DNA from: Ehretia macrophylla
Taxonomy: Eukaryota; Streptophyta; Magnoliopsida; Boraginales; Ehretiaceae
Direction of reading: 5' to 3'
Length of the DNA stretch: 64,000 bases
Assembly: GCA_037974665.1 (NCBI GenBank)
Contig: CM075775.1
Span: 68,558,945 to 68,622,944, forward strand
In this document: piece after piece, positions 11,978-23,408 of the stretch
Layout: each line of letters opens with the position of its first letter
How positions within the stretch are numbered: position 1 is the stretch's first letter
Translations under genes and position numbers: made by a program
Notes under the pieces: model-generated
The model's database searches: none
Told to the model about the DNA's origin: nothing
Seen by the model: the letters and a program-made list of their open reading frames with translations, nothing else

Positions 11978-12440
11978 ATTAGCGTGCAGACACGCTTTTC
12001 TAAGTCTAGGGCATGCACTACGAGACACACACAGAAATCAATACAGGGCACGAATCACGAGGTAGACACGAACTACGAGGTAAGACACGGACTTCAAGAC
12101 TAATGCACACAATCCTAGGTGAATGCACGTAAACCAATGCAAGGCACGTAATTCAATGTAATGCACGCAAATCGAGGTACGACTCTTAAACCTAGGTTAA
12201 GGTACGCAGTTCAAGGTTAGGGCACACGAAACGAGCTAACGCACGTACATCGAGATCAGGGCATGTATTTCTAGGTACCGCACGTGAGTCGGGGATTAGG
12301 GCACCCTATTCTAGGTCAAGGCACGTATGACGAGGTATGCACGAAAACCAAGACATGACATGTAATCCAAGGTCGGTCATATAATTAGGGGTCTATGGCA
12401 CGCAAATCAAGGTAACACATGTTATTCGGGGTCGGGCCTC
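11978..12440 (-). repeat. Degenerate CACG/ACGT tandem array in LTR U3 (left LTR)
   Basis: About 460 bp built of loose ~17-20-bp words such as GGCACGTAATTC and GGTAGACACGAACTACGAGG. Each carries a CACG or ACGT core, often next to a CGAGGT or TAGGT word. It lies at the outer, U3 end of the LTR in element sense, where an LTR promoter and enhancer would sit. Matching arrays occur in every related LTR in the window. Confidence 0.75.
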
Positions 12441-12443
12441 ACA

Positions 12444-12456
12444 TCATCCCCTCCTT
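12444..12456 (-). other. Polypurine tract of LARD element 1
   Basis: On the - strand this reads AAGGAGGGGATGA and abuts the LTR beginning TGTGAGG, the expected place for the plus-strand primer of reverse transcription. The second element has the matching AAGGAGGGGAGGA at 61272-61284. Confidence 0.85.
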
Positions 12457-12460
12457 AAAA

Positions 12461-12479
12461 GAATTTCGTCCCGAAATTC
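12461..12479. repeat. Perfect hairpin GAATTTCG-n3-CGAAATTC next to the polypurine tract
   Basis: An 8-bp perfect inverted repeat with a 3-nt loop, lying a few bases before the polypurine tract in element sense. It is identical in element 2 (61289-61307). From memory, a very similar motif follows the integrase frame of many plant chromovirus-type Ty3/gypsy elements, which hints at the parent lineage. Confidence 0.8.
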
Positions 12480-12740
12480 ATTCTTGCCTATTGAGGTCAT
12501 TTAGACGGATTCTGACCCTTCTTATTCTTTTTACTCCGGTTCGTCCCGTGTTTGGTGATCTCTTACCATAACCAATTCACTTCCTATGTTTCTCCAATCA
12601 TTTAGTTTGGTGTGACCTCTACATTTATAGTTCTTTTCTTTGAACGACTCTATTCTCCATTTGATCTTAAGGTCAAGTTCATTAACTAAGGTTAGAGTCT
12701 TCAAACATAGTCATCAAAGTTGCATCGGTATTCTAACAAT
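12480..12740 (-). other. LARD element 1 interior, segment beside polypurine tract, non-coding
   Basis: About 260 bp with no open frame of note. It aligns closely with 61308-61568 of element 2 and stops at the AGAAC where the solo LTR entered. Confidence 0.8.
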
Positions 12741-12745
12741 AGAAC
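12741..12745. repeat. Target-site duplication AGAAC (left) of nested solo LTR
   Basis: AGAAC at 12741-12745 and again at 16794-16798. The homologous uninterrupted site in element 2 (61569-61573) has it once. Confidence 0.95.
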
Positions 12746-15700
12746 TGTGAGGCCCGACCCCGAATAACGTGTCCTACCTCGATTTGTGCGCCTTAGACCT
12801 AAAATTATATGACCGACCTAGGATTACGTGCCCTGTCTTGGTTTTCGTGCATGCCTCGTTATACGTACCTTAACCTAGAATTGTGTGCCTTAATCCTCGA
12901 TATACGTGCGATACCTAAATAAACATGCCATGACCTTAATTTACGTGCGAGACCTTGATTTGCGTGTGTCTCTTCGTTTCGTGTGCATTAACCTTGAACT
13001 GCGTGCCTTAACCTAGGTTTAAGAGTCATGTCTTGAATTACGTGCACTGCATTGAATTACGTTCCTTATTTTGATCTACGTTCATTCACCTAGGGTTGCA
13101 TGTGTTAGCATTAGAATTCGTGCACTTATCTTGAAGTATGTGCCTTAGTCTTGAAAAACGTGCATTCATCTCGTAGTTCGTGTCCTATCTCGTAGTGCGT
13201 GCCCTAGACCTAGGAAAGCGTGCTTTCACACTAATCAATAGAGCATCTTACACGGAGCACTAGACTATTAAACAATCCTACAAAATCCACTATCAATATT
13301 ATAATCCTAATTTAACTCACTAGAAGATAAAATAACACAAAAAGCTAGACATTCTTTATTCCTTATTCTTTATTCTTTTTGCACTTTCAATACACAATTA
13401 AATAACATCCAAAACATGACAAAATTCAGATTTGGCACATGCTTTGGCCGACCATACCATGGTTTTTGCACAAGGTTTGAACAATTATACAATTAACTAT
13501 GCATGCTTAGACAAACTATGACACAAATGCATAAAAAATTGCTCAAACCACCTCAATTCTCACACCATTTTCGACCAAACCACCTATGCCCATGCTAACA
13601 TTTCAAAATTCCATCTTGAAGAAAAAAAAAGTCTGAATTTGTATGCCCAAGGCTGACCACATGCTCAAAAAATTGCAAAAGCCTCATTTTTCTTTCATTT
13701 CTCTCACTTTCCTCACATTTTCTCTCTCTCCCTCTCACTCTCTCTCTCCATTTCGGTTTTGGCTGAGTTCTCTCCACCTCTTAGCTCATCTTCATCATCC
13801 TATGGTGCATCAAGACAAACCACAAGCAAAGAAACTCACCCAAGCAAGCTAGGATGCAAGAAACACACATGCAAGCATTTTGAGTCACCATTTTCGGCCT
13901 TGGTGAGTTTTTAAGCTTCCATTTATTTTCTTCTTGTTCTAACCTCATGCATGTGCTAAGAGATTGATCACTAAGCTAGGAAAAATAGAGAAAAGCTAGT
14001 TGGAATCTCGGCTAAGCAAGCAAGAAGAAGAGATTTGAGTTTCAACAAGGTTTTGAGCATTTTTTTGGGTTGATTGCAAAGGTGAGGGTTAAAACTTTTT
14101 GAAAACTCTTCAAAATTTCACATGCATGCTCATAAATGTGTGTATTTGCTTCATTACTTGAGCTATATGGTCGTTCATAAGCTTAAACAACCATGCATGG
14201 CAAGATCTTGGCTTGAAAATGATGCTAGGTGAAGTCGAAATGGATGACAGCTCTCTGACCAGTCTGTTCGGGGTAAGTTTAGCTAAGCAAATGATGTTGA
14301 AAATGCTTGAAAATTGGTAGGTGACTAGTTTTGGACATTTTTCACAGAAATAGGCCGAAGCTAATTTTGACTCTAAGGTCCTCAACATGGCAAATCTTTA
14401 AAATGTGACCAAATCTGGAAATCTGGAGAAATGAAGCAGGTTTTGGCAGATGCACTGACCTTGTGGAACGAACCATATTTGACTTAGTAAATGTTGTCCA
14501 AAATGCATGAAATTTTGTGTACTGCTATATTTTTCAGTTCTGGAAAATTTTGTCAGAAATGGACCAAAGCTAAAACTGACCTTAAGGACCTCAAAAAGGT
14601 CAATTTCTGAAAAGTGTGCAAATCTGGACAGTTTTGTGCTACCTCACTGTTTCGGCCATAACTAATGATTCTGAACTCCAATTGATGCAAGGGTTGTTTC
14701 TGATTTTATTTAGCTTCTTAAGATTTAATTTGACATCTTATTCACTGAATTTGGAGATTTTTTGATTATCCTATTGATTGTGGGAAAACAGCCTATTGCA
14801 GTAAAGGTTTCATTTAGCTACATGCTTGGAAAATTGTTGTGACACCTTTTGTGGTTCTAATTGTGTGGAAATGTGGTGTTGGGATGTTATGTGGACTGTT
14901 TTGAGTACTTGAGTATGCTTGAATGCAATGATGCATGACTTGAGAATGATTTTGAGTTGACTTAGGGTTTTAATCACACGATTAAGCATGAAATGGAAAC
15001 CCTAATGACTAGGTAGTTTTGCTAAGTGTTGATTCTTGGGTATTGTGTGGAAATTATATGCTTAGTGGGCTGCCCGTAAATTTTTTATAACTTCAAAGGT
15101 GATTTTGACCATTGCATGTTGTCATATAAGCTTTTCTTGCAACCGAACCCACGTAAATGTTGTTGCATGTTGAATATTCGTATCACTTGATTACGTGAAC
15201 TTTGAAATGAGTTATATGGCTTGACTTGCATGTGTTACATGGCTGCCCGTTTAATGTTCATATGACTCTATGTGTTCTACAAAGTAAAATTTCATGTCAA
15301 GCATGCCTCGTTCGTTTACTTGGCAATATGTGATCCTGAAATTGCTCGGAGGCAACCTACTTTGTTGTCCTCCTAATGTGAATTGTTAAAAGATATTCAA
15401 TGGTTTATTTGAACATGATTACTTGGCTGCCCGTTAAAGTTTAATTGCTTTCAAATGGATATATGAAATGATTATATGTTCTTACAATGCCTTATATGCC
15501 AATATGTCAAAATGTGATCATATAATTGCTCGGAGGCAACCTACTTTGTTGACCTCCTAATGTGAAATGTTAAATGACATAAATGGGCATTGTATACAAG
15601 GTTGCAACCTTCAGTGTGGCATGGTAGTGTTTCACGCACGCCGGGCGGCATCGGGCTTGCCGGTGTTACCGTGACTACCATGGTCCAATTCCCTCTCTCG

Positions 15701-16793
15701 CTTGGCATTTCACCCTCGGAGAGTTGGGTCGTAGGTTTCGGGGTACATCCGGAGTACACCCAATTGGGAGCGATAAGTGGATTATTGAAGTCGGCCGCAC
15801 CAAATGAATAAAAATTGATATTGAGAGCAAATGCTCACCGTATCCTTTTTACTATATGTATAAGTACTCTCGCTTGGTTCCTAGAGAACCTCGGGGAGGA
15901 AAGACTGGCATTTCTGTTCCCTTACTTTGTATCCGTTACTCGATTTGTTTCTTAAAATTGCGTACCTTATTATTTGTACTACGTGACATGTTCTCAAAAA
16001 AAGTTTTCATAAATTGAACCGGAATATGAGTTTCAAAACGTATTTCTCGTTCCCCCTCGCTGAGTTCATAAGGACTCACCCTCTTTTATCATCTCAGGTG
16101 AAGAAGATCAAGAACAGGTACCCAAGGACGATGTGCCTAACGATGATTCCTTGGAGTGATTGCTTGTCTTGTGTGCTTTGCATGATTATGGCTATTTGTG
16201 AACTATGCCACTTGAAGACTATTTCTTTTATGTTGCTCGTTGTTTAGTGATGTAAATGACCCCGTTGTAATTTGGGTCTAATTCTGGGATTGTACTATCT
16301 ATAACCGGACGAACTTTTATTTGGTTGTTTGCTTTCGTTTTCTTAATTAGTAGTTATCGTAGGCAGTCAAACCACTAGATGAACAATCAACTAAGTTAAT
16401 TCTATCTAATTTCACTTAGGTACTCATTTGCAAACTAAAGGATAATAGGTACTTTCATGGTAGGAAATTGACAAATAAACGGGACATAGTTATCATGTTA
16501 GGCTTATTAACCAAACGAGACTTTCAAGATAAACTAGTAGGCAAATCGGTTGGTGACAAATAGGAGTCCTTAATGAAATTGGATTAATGATTGGAATAAT
16601 TGAGGCGTTTAGAGAATTAGTCCAAACCAAAGAGCCCAATTACAGCCGTTATACTGCCGGTTTACCGAAAAATTTTGGAGTTTAGGCCAAACGTTAAGAG
16701 TTAAATCTTCATGAATGGTTAAGTACGAGACGTGACTTGAATGTTTAGATCACACCCTAGTCTAACCTTTATAGGCCGGGTTGGGGCGTGACA
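12746..16793 (+). mobile_element. Solo LTR of a related LARD subfamily, nested and inverted
   Basis: 4,048 bp running from TGTGAGGCCCGACC to GGTTGGGGCGTGACA, flanked by the perfect 5-bp duplication AGAAC. It is the same LTR family as the host element but in the opposite orientation and longer (4,048 versus ~3,833 bp). There is no second LTR, primer site or interior, so it is the expected product of LTR-LTR recombination. It keeps the CACG/ACGT array (inverted, ~12750-13235), the CT tract (~13721-13748), the 70-codon frame (13643-13852, +) and the 184-bp duplication. Its outer ~500 bp differ clearly from the host LTRs and resemble the fragment at 1-417. No protein gene is supported. Confidence 0.93.
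12750..13235 (+). repeat. Degenerate CACG/ACGT tandem array in U3 of solo LTR
   Basis: Same type of array as in the host LTRs, in opposite orientation. Words such as TTACGTGCCCTGTCTTGG and TGCGTGCCTTAACCTAGG recur at ~17-30 bp spacing. Confidence 0.72.
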
Positions 16794-16798
16794 AGAAC
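16794..16798. repeat. Target-site duplication AGAAC (right) of nested solo LTR
   Basis: AGAAC follows ...GGGGCGTGACA and precedes TGTAACTC, which continues the LARD interior as in element 2. Confidence 0.95.
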
Positions 16799-19269
16799 TG
16801 TAACTCGAAAATCATGACTCATGTTGTGTCAATCTCACATTCATACCTCAAAAGGAATATCACAATAATTCCATGATCCTAGGGTGACATACGCTAATTT
16901 CAAGATGATAGATCTATATCATATTTACATATTCTATCAACTAACTTCAAAATTGTTAACACCTAGGACATACACGTGTTATGGGTCGTTTCCACAATAC
17001 GACTCTATTTTCAGGAAAAACTCTCCAAACAAACTGATCCATCTCAAATCGTCATCTATCGATGGTATTATAGCCCTTCTTATCTCGCAGGTACATTAGA
17101 TTAGCAAATCTTCTAATGACTAGTCTCCCGATCATAGGCTCCTATTCACTAACATCCTTTCCCAGCTTCGTTAATCTTCATGCCCGTAATCAAGGAGAAA
17201 GACTGTTGAGGCTTATGAAACTCAAACTCTAAGGTTTATTAAGTACCACCAACAAATTGCCATTGAAATTGCATGAGTAACTAATCATGTAGCACTAGTT
17301 CAACACTTACAAGTAAAATTCATCAGCTTGTGATCCACAATTTGTTTCCTTATTCGAATCTCTATCTTCAAGTCACGAGACTTCAGAATTTTCTTTTAAT
17401 CTTATCCAAAACTCCTAAGGCGATTAGTTTCAACCTCAAATAAATTCCACTCACCTCAATCCAAGGTTACGTCATACTTAAGAAGACAATGGTCCTACTT
17501 ATTTAGCGACCTAGTCATTCCTTCGAATACTTAATGCCCGCCAATATATCTTTGACATTAATGTTACCAAGCTGGGTTCATCGCCATGTCGGTGATATCA
17601 ATGCTCTACTAGGTTACCGGCCGTACAACAACAATCCTAGGGCTATAAATGGGTACCGAAATGATCTAGCTCATAAAATACTTACGCGAGATAACTTCAG
17701 GGTTGTATCAACATAAGAATTATGATCACGAGACATCCTTCAACATAACCTAATAGAACTTCAAAAGTAATCAACCACTTATTTAACTATCACTACAAGA
17801 TTCACCCTCTATTCAACGACCACGATTCGAAGTTTACCAACCGCTTGTTTTTAGAAGTGAAACGGTGCACTTAAATACGGTTGTCTAACAACAGCCTCTT
17901 GGGTCATCGTAACTCTAATTCAAGCGCATACTCACTATTAGCTATTTAGGATTACTAATCATACCCTAACGACTCCACTTTGTAACCGAATGCTTTAATC
18001 TCATTTCCATGGTTTATATATTAGGTCCATCGGTAATACTTAGGGATATATGCTTCCTAATATCCTTTAGGGTATCCAAATAACGAGTGCATAGAATGAC
18101 TTACTTCGCATAATCATAACTAAATCCGAGGGGCAACAATTTAATACCATGATTCTTAATATCACCAATATCTAACTTAGGACCTTTAGCAATGTTAGTC
18201 ATCTAATGTATAATTCAATTCCTTACACTTCTATCCGACCTAACAATTTAGGTGCAGCTTTCCAAACACGAGTTCTAGCTACGTGAATTCCTTGATTCCA
18301 GCATCCTTATATCTTGTTATATTAAAGAATCATCAACCTTGTTAAATTCGGTCTCCAGAGTTGCCTACATGTCTTGAGGTCATCCATTGTTAAGTTACTT
18401 AAACACATTATTCACGCCTTACTAATCTAACCCCTATCGTCCATTTCCACGAGTTCATCTCTTAATTTCTAGGTCACAATCTTACCATTGAGTGAACTTG
18501 AAACTCGTTAATATACACCTTATTAGGTTCAACGATGCTTAATTCCAATCAAGTAAGGATTCAATCATATAAATAGTCTATTATAGCATTTGAAGATATA
18601 AGAATTTGATTCAAAAGCAGCTCCTAAGTCAAACTTCTATTATAAGCATGTGAATATATATATATACTACTCCACATCTCCAATAGTATATTCTTATATC
18701 TAAGGAAAGTTGTATGTCCTTAACATTTATTCTTGAACCACAATTAGAAGAACGGTTTAACAGAATCAAGAACTTTATGGCTACAAAATTGATAACTTAA
18801 TTACAGGTATAGGTATTCCAAAGATTAGGAGATAACTTTACCTCAACAATTATACCTGTGTTACGCATTTTATATATACATATCCAATAATATATACGAT
18901 CTATTGAGTACCTGTAAAGATGCGAGAAATCTCTAACCGAGCCTTTTCGTTCGTCCTGCACAAATTCACTTCCCTAAAAGTCCTAATCCTAACTATCTAT
19001 GTGTATAAACAGTCATTCACGGTTATATAACATGCATATGTATGAAGGAAGGAGTATAAAAGCATGCATGCATTATTGAGGGCACTAACGTGTCAGTATG
19101 CATGACACATAATACATATAGTCCACAAAGGCACATAGTATTCAGTTCTCAAAGCAATTAAAGCACATTAGCACACATTAACACATATAAACAAGACATC
19201 ATAATTATCTTAGGGCTTCTACCCATGGTCCGAGAGTTGAACCCGACTAACGCCTAGTTACTAAACTAA
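16799..19269 (-). other. LARD element 1 interior, non-coding conserved domain
   Basis: About 2.5 kb, AT-rich, with stops in all frames and only 60-71-codon frames. I see no zinc knuckle, DSG, YVDD-type or integrase motif on either strand. It aligns closely by eye (mostly single substitutions) with 61574-64000 of element 2, apart from a ~107-bp segment present only in element 2 (62698-62806). The conservation without coding capacity is typical of LARD interiors, where RNA packaging or dimerisation signals are thought to lie; that role is inferred, not seen. Confidence 0.75.
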
Positions 19270-19281
19270 GCTCTGATACCA
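19270..19281 (-). other. Primer-binding site (initiator tRNA-Met) of LARD element 1
   Basis: On the - strand it reads TGGTATCAGAGC, the classical plant retrotransposon primer site complementary to the 3' end of initiator tRNA-Met. It lies 13 nt inside the LTR end at 19295 and fixes the element's orientation. Confidence 0.92.
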
Positions 19282-19294
19282 TTCTACTATAAGG

Positions 19295-22200
19295 TGTCAC
19301 GCCCCAACCCGGCCTATGAAGGTTAGACTAGGGTTTGATCTAAACATTCAGGTAATATCACATACTTAACAGTTTATAAAGATTTAACACTTAACGTTTT
19401 GGCCTAAACCCCAAAATTTTTCGGCAAACCGGTAGCATAACGGCTGTAATTGGGCTCTTTGGTTTGACCTAATTCTCTAAACGCCTCAATTCTTCCAATC
19501 ATTAATCCAATTCCATTAAGGACTCCTATTTGTCACCAACCGATTTGCCTACTAGTTTATCTTGAAAGTCTCATTTGGTTAATAAGCCTAACATGATAAC
19601 TATGTCCCGTTTATTTCTCAATTTCCTATCATGCAAGTACCTATTATCCTTTAGTTTGCAAATGAGCACCTAAGTGAAATTAGATAGAATTAACTTAGTT
19701 GATTCCTCATCTAGTGGTTTGAATGCCTACGATAACTACTAATGAAGAAAACGAAAACAAACAACCAAATAAAAGTTCGTCCGGTTATAGATAGTACAAT
19801 CCCGGAATTAGACCCAAATTACAACGGGGTCATTTACATCAATAAAATGAATAGTTGCAATCAAACACAACATCCATATAGCAACCACTTTCAGGCAAGG
19901 CACAAAAGCACGTAGGGACAGGCAATCACTCCAAGGAATCATCGATAGGCACATTGTCCTCGGGTACCTGTACCTGTTCTTCTTCACCTGTGATAAAAAG
20001 AGGGTGAGTCCTTATGAACTCAGCAAGGGGGAACGAGAAATACGTTTTGAAACTCATTTTTCGGTTCAATATATGAAAATACCTTTTTCAAACATGAATA
20101 TAACAGTAAAATCAAGTAAAGGAATAGAAATACCAGTCTTTCCTTCACGAGGTTCTCTAGGAACCAAGCGAGAGTACCTATACACACAGTAAAAGGATAC
20201 GGTGAGCGGTTGCTCTCAATTTCAATTTTGATACAATTGTTGCGCCCGACTTCAATAATCCCCTTATCGCTCCCAATTGGGTGTACTCCGGATGTACCCC
20301 GAAACCTACGACCCAACTCTCCAAGGGTGGAATGCCAAGCAAGAGAGGGAATTGGACCATGGTAGTCACGGGAGCACCGGCAAGCCCTATGCCGCCCGAC
20401 GTTCGTGAAACGCTACCATGCCACAATGAAAGGTTGCAACCTCGTATGCAATGTACATTTATGTCATTTAACATTTCACATTAGGAGGTCAACAAAGTAG
20501 GTTGCCTCCGAGCAAGTATATGATCACATTTTGACATATTGGCATATAAGGCATTGTAAGAACATATAATCATTTCATATATCCATTTGAAAGCAATTAA
20601 ACTTTAACGGGCAGCCAAGTAATCATGTTCAAATAAACCATTGAATATCTTTTAACAATTCACATTAAGAGGACAACAAAGTAGGTTGCCTCCGAGCAAT
20701 TTCAAGATCACATATTGCCAAGTAAACGAACGAGGCATGCTTGACATGAAATTTCACTTGTAGAACACATAGAGTCATATGAACATTAAACGGGCAGCCA
20801 TGTAACACATGCAAGTCAAGCCATATAACTCATTTCGAAGTCCACGTAATCAAGTGATACGATTATTCAACATGCAATGACATCAATCATGGGTTCGGGT
20901 GCAAGAAAAGCTTATTTGTCAACATGCAATGGTCAAAATCACATTTGAAGTTATAAGACATTTACGGGCAGCCCACTAAGCATATAATTCCCACACAATG
21001 TCCAATTGATCAATACTTAGCAAAACTACCTAGTCATTAGGGTTTCCATGTGATGTATATTCGTGCAATTTGAGCCTCAACCCAACTCAAAGTCAATCTC
21101 AAACCATGCATCATTTAATTCAACATCCTCAAACATTCAAAACAGTCCACACAACATCCCGTAGCTATAATCCCAAGCATTTAATTCAACAAGAGGAGTC
21201 ACCACAATTTTCTAAGCACAACATTAAGTGAAACCCTTACCGCAATAGGCTGTCTTCTCACAATCAATCGGATAAGCAAACAATCTCCAAATTCAGTGAA
21301 TAAGATGTCAAATTAAAGCTTAAGAAGTTAACTAAAATCAGAAATAAACCTTGCACAATTTGAGTTCGGGATCATTAGATATAGCCGAAACAGTGGAATA
21401 GCAGAAAACTGTCCAGATTTACACACTTTTCAGAAATTGACGTTTTTGAGGTCCTTAGGGTCAGTTTTAGCCTTGGTCCATTTCTGACAAAATTGTCCAG
21501 AACTGAAAAATCTAGCAGCACACCAAATATCATGCAATTAGGACAAAATTTACTAAGTCAAATATGGTTCGTTCCACAAGGTCATTGCATCTGCCAAAAC
21601 CTGCTTCATTTTTCCAGATTTCCATATTTTGTCACATTTTAAAGATTTGCCATTTTGAGGACCTTAGAGTCAAAATTAGCTTCGGCCTATTTCTGGGAAA
21701 AATGTTCAAAACTGTCCAAAATAGTCACTTACCAATTTTCATGCATTTTCAACATCATTTTCCTAGCTAAACTTACCTCGAACAGACTGGTCAGAGAGCT
21801 GTCAACAATTTCGACTTCACCTAGCATCATTTTCAAGCCAAGATCTTGCCATGCATAGTTGTTTAAGCTTATGAACGACCATATAGCTCAAGTACAGAAG
21901 CAAATACACACATTTATTAGCATGCATGTGGATTTTTGAAGAGTTTTCAAAAGGTTTTAGCCCTCACCTTTGCAATCAACCCAAAAAATGCTCAAAAACC
22001 TTGTTGAAGCTCAAATCTCTTCTTCTTCTTGCTTAGCCGAGATTCCAACTAGCTTTTCTCTATTTTTCCTAGCTTAGTGATCAATCTCTTAGCACATGCA
22101 TAAGGTTAGAATAAGAAGAAAAGAAATGGAAGCTTAAAAACTCACCAAGGCCGAAAATGGTGACTCAAAATGCTTGCATGTGTGTTTCTTGCATCCTAGC

Positions 22201-23128
22201 TTGCTTGGGTGAGTTTCTTTGCTTGTGGTTTGTCTTGATGCACCATAGGATGATGAAGATTAGCTAAGAGGTGGAGAGAACTCAGCCAAAACCGAAATGG
22301 AGAGAGAGAGTGAGAGGGAGAGAGAGAAAATGTGAGGAAAGTGAGAGAAATGAGAGAAAAATGAGGCTTTTGCAAAAGTTGATGCATATGTTGGCCTTGG
22401 GCATGCAAAAATTCAGATTTGTGTCATCTTTTGAATTGTTTTAACATGTGTGTAAGAGAATGTTGGGTATTTAGGGATTTTAGGTAGAATAGAATATAGG
22501 ATATGTTTAGAGGTTTGTGAGATTTTGTCTTGTAGTGAGTTTAAAATATAATATTTAGGTGTTAGTGGATTCTGTAGATATTTGAATTAGGATTATAATA
22601 ATAGTTAGTGGTGTTTGTAGGATTATTTTATAGTCTAGTGCTTTGTGTAGGATTCTTTATTGATTAGCGTGCGGGCACGCTTTCCTAAGTCTAGGGCACG
22701 CACTACAAGACACACACAGAAATCAATACAGGGCACGAATCACGAGCTAGACACAAACTACGAGGTAAGACACGGACTTCAAGACTAATGCACGCAATCC
22801 TAGGTGAACGCACGTAAACCAATGCAAGGCACGTAATTCAATATAATGCACGCAAATCGAGGTACGACTCTTAAACCTAGGTTAAGGTACGCAGTTCAAG
22901 GTTAGGGCACACGAAACGAGCTAACGCACGTACATCGAGATTAGGGCACGTATTTCAAGGTACCGCACGTGAGTCGGGGATTAGGGCACACTATTCTAGG
23001 TCAAGGCACGTATGACGAGGTATGCACGAAAACCAAGACAGGACATGTAATCCAAGGTCGGTCATATAATTAGGGGTCTACGGCACGCAAATCAAGGTAA
23101 CACACGTTATTCGGGGTCGGGCCTCACA
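19295..23128 (-). repeat. LARD element 1 LTR, right copy (5' LTR in element sense)
   Basis: 3,834 bp, one base longer than its partner. It runs from TGTCACGCCCCAACC to TCGGGCCTCACA on the + strand. It holds the 184-bp duplication (20475-20699), a GA-rich tract (22299-22330), the recurring 70-codon - strand frame (22196-22408) and the CACG/ACGT array (22660-23125). As the 5' LTR it would carry the promoter for element RNA. Confidence 0.93.
22660..23125 (-). repeat. Degenerate CACG/ACGT tandem array in LTR U3 (right LTR)
   Basis: Counterpart of 11978-12440, differing by scattered substitutions. In element sense it covers the first ~465 bp of the 5' LTR, upstream of any transcription start. Confidence 0.75.
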
Positions 23129-23133
23129 TCAGA
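23129..23133. repeat. Target-site duplication TCAGA (right) of LARD element 1
   Basis: Directly follows ...GGCCTCACA; the 5S spacer resumes with GGGCCCTACAAC. Confidence 0.95.
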
Positions 23134-23289
23134 GGGCCCTACAACTTGTCGATATCACGTCTTGCGAGGATGCTGCGTTGTTGAAGCGGATGGGTTGTCG
23201 TTAAGCCCATTGGGCCTTTTGAATGGGCCATCTCTCTAGGCTGGCACTGTGAACCATTAACAATGTAGGAATTATGCCTTCAACATGAC

Positions 23290-23408
23290 GGATGCGATCA
23301 TACCAGCACAAATGCACCGGATCCCATCAGAACTCCGAAGTTAAGCGTGCTTGGGCGGGAGTAGTACTAGGATGGGTGACCCCCTGGGAAGTCCTCGTGT
23401 TGCACCCC
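23290..23408 (+). rRNA. 5S rRNA gene, unit 13
   Basis: 119 nt with only three changes: G3A, T21A, A69G. Its upstream region is odd: the usual ACACATATAGG near -28 is shortened to ACAATGTAGG, so the TATA-like element is lost. Confidence 0.94.

Larger units (their letters stand above)
8611..12443 (-). repeat. LARD element 1 LTR, left copy (3' LTR in element sense)
   Basis: 3,833 bp. Read on the - strand it begins TGTGAGGCCCGACC and ends GGGTTGGGGCGTGACA. In element order it holds the CACG/ACGT word array (11978-12440), a GA/CT-rich tract (11614-11644), an imperfect 184-bp duplication (copies of a TAGGTTGCCTCCGAGCAA segment ending at 9831 and 10015), and a GC-richer block near 9590-9750. No protein gene is supported. 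A 70-codon - strand frame (11511-11723) recurs in the related LTRs. Confidence 0.93.
8611..23128 (-). mobile_element. LARD-type non-autonomous LTR retrotransposon, complete (element 1)
   Basis: A 14,518-bp insertion with two near-identical LTRs (8611-12443 and 19295-23128), a perfect 5-bp target duplication TCAGA, and TG...CA termini. Orientation is -: the primer-binding site, complementary to initiator tRNA-Met, lies beside the right-hand LTR at 19270-19281, and a purine tract lies beside the left-hand LTR. Without the nested solo LTR and its duplicated AGAAC, the interior is about 2.8 kb and has no long open frame (longest ~71 aa). Very long LTRs around a conserved non-coding interior define LARDs (large retrotransposon derivatives). 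Reverse transcriptase, integrase and Gag would have to come from an autonomous partner, probably Ty3/gypsy judging by the 5-bp duplication, primer site and the hairpin beside the purine tract. The LTRs differ at about 25 sites in the ~700 bp I compared (~3.5%), so it is older than the copia element at 46265. Confidence 0.9.

Noticed and set aside
12461-12479. Inverted repeat as a transcription terminator or CRISPR-like repeat
   Set aside because: This is plant nuclear DNA; the hairpin occurs once per element beside the PPT and is better explained as part of the retrotransposon 3' end.
16884-17099. 71-codon + strand frame shared with 61659-61874
   Set aside because: It is antisense to the element and lies in generally near-identical interior sequence; no motif or selection signal is visible.
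18651-18670. TATATATA run in the LARD interior as a promoter
   Set aside because: Short AT-rich low-complexity sequence; it is changed in element 2 (~63535) and no start or gene follows.
16799-19269. Possible decayed gypsy polyprotein in the LARD interior
   Set aside because: I looked on both strands for a zinc knuckle, DSG, YVDD/YLDD and integrase motifs and saw none. A profile search would be more sensitive.
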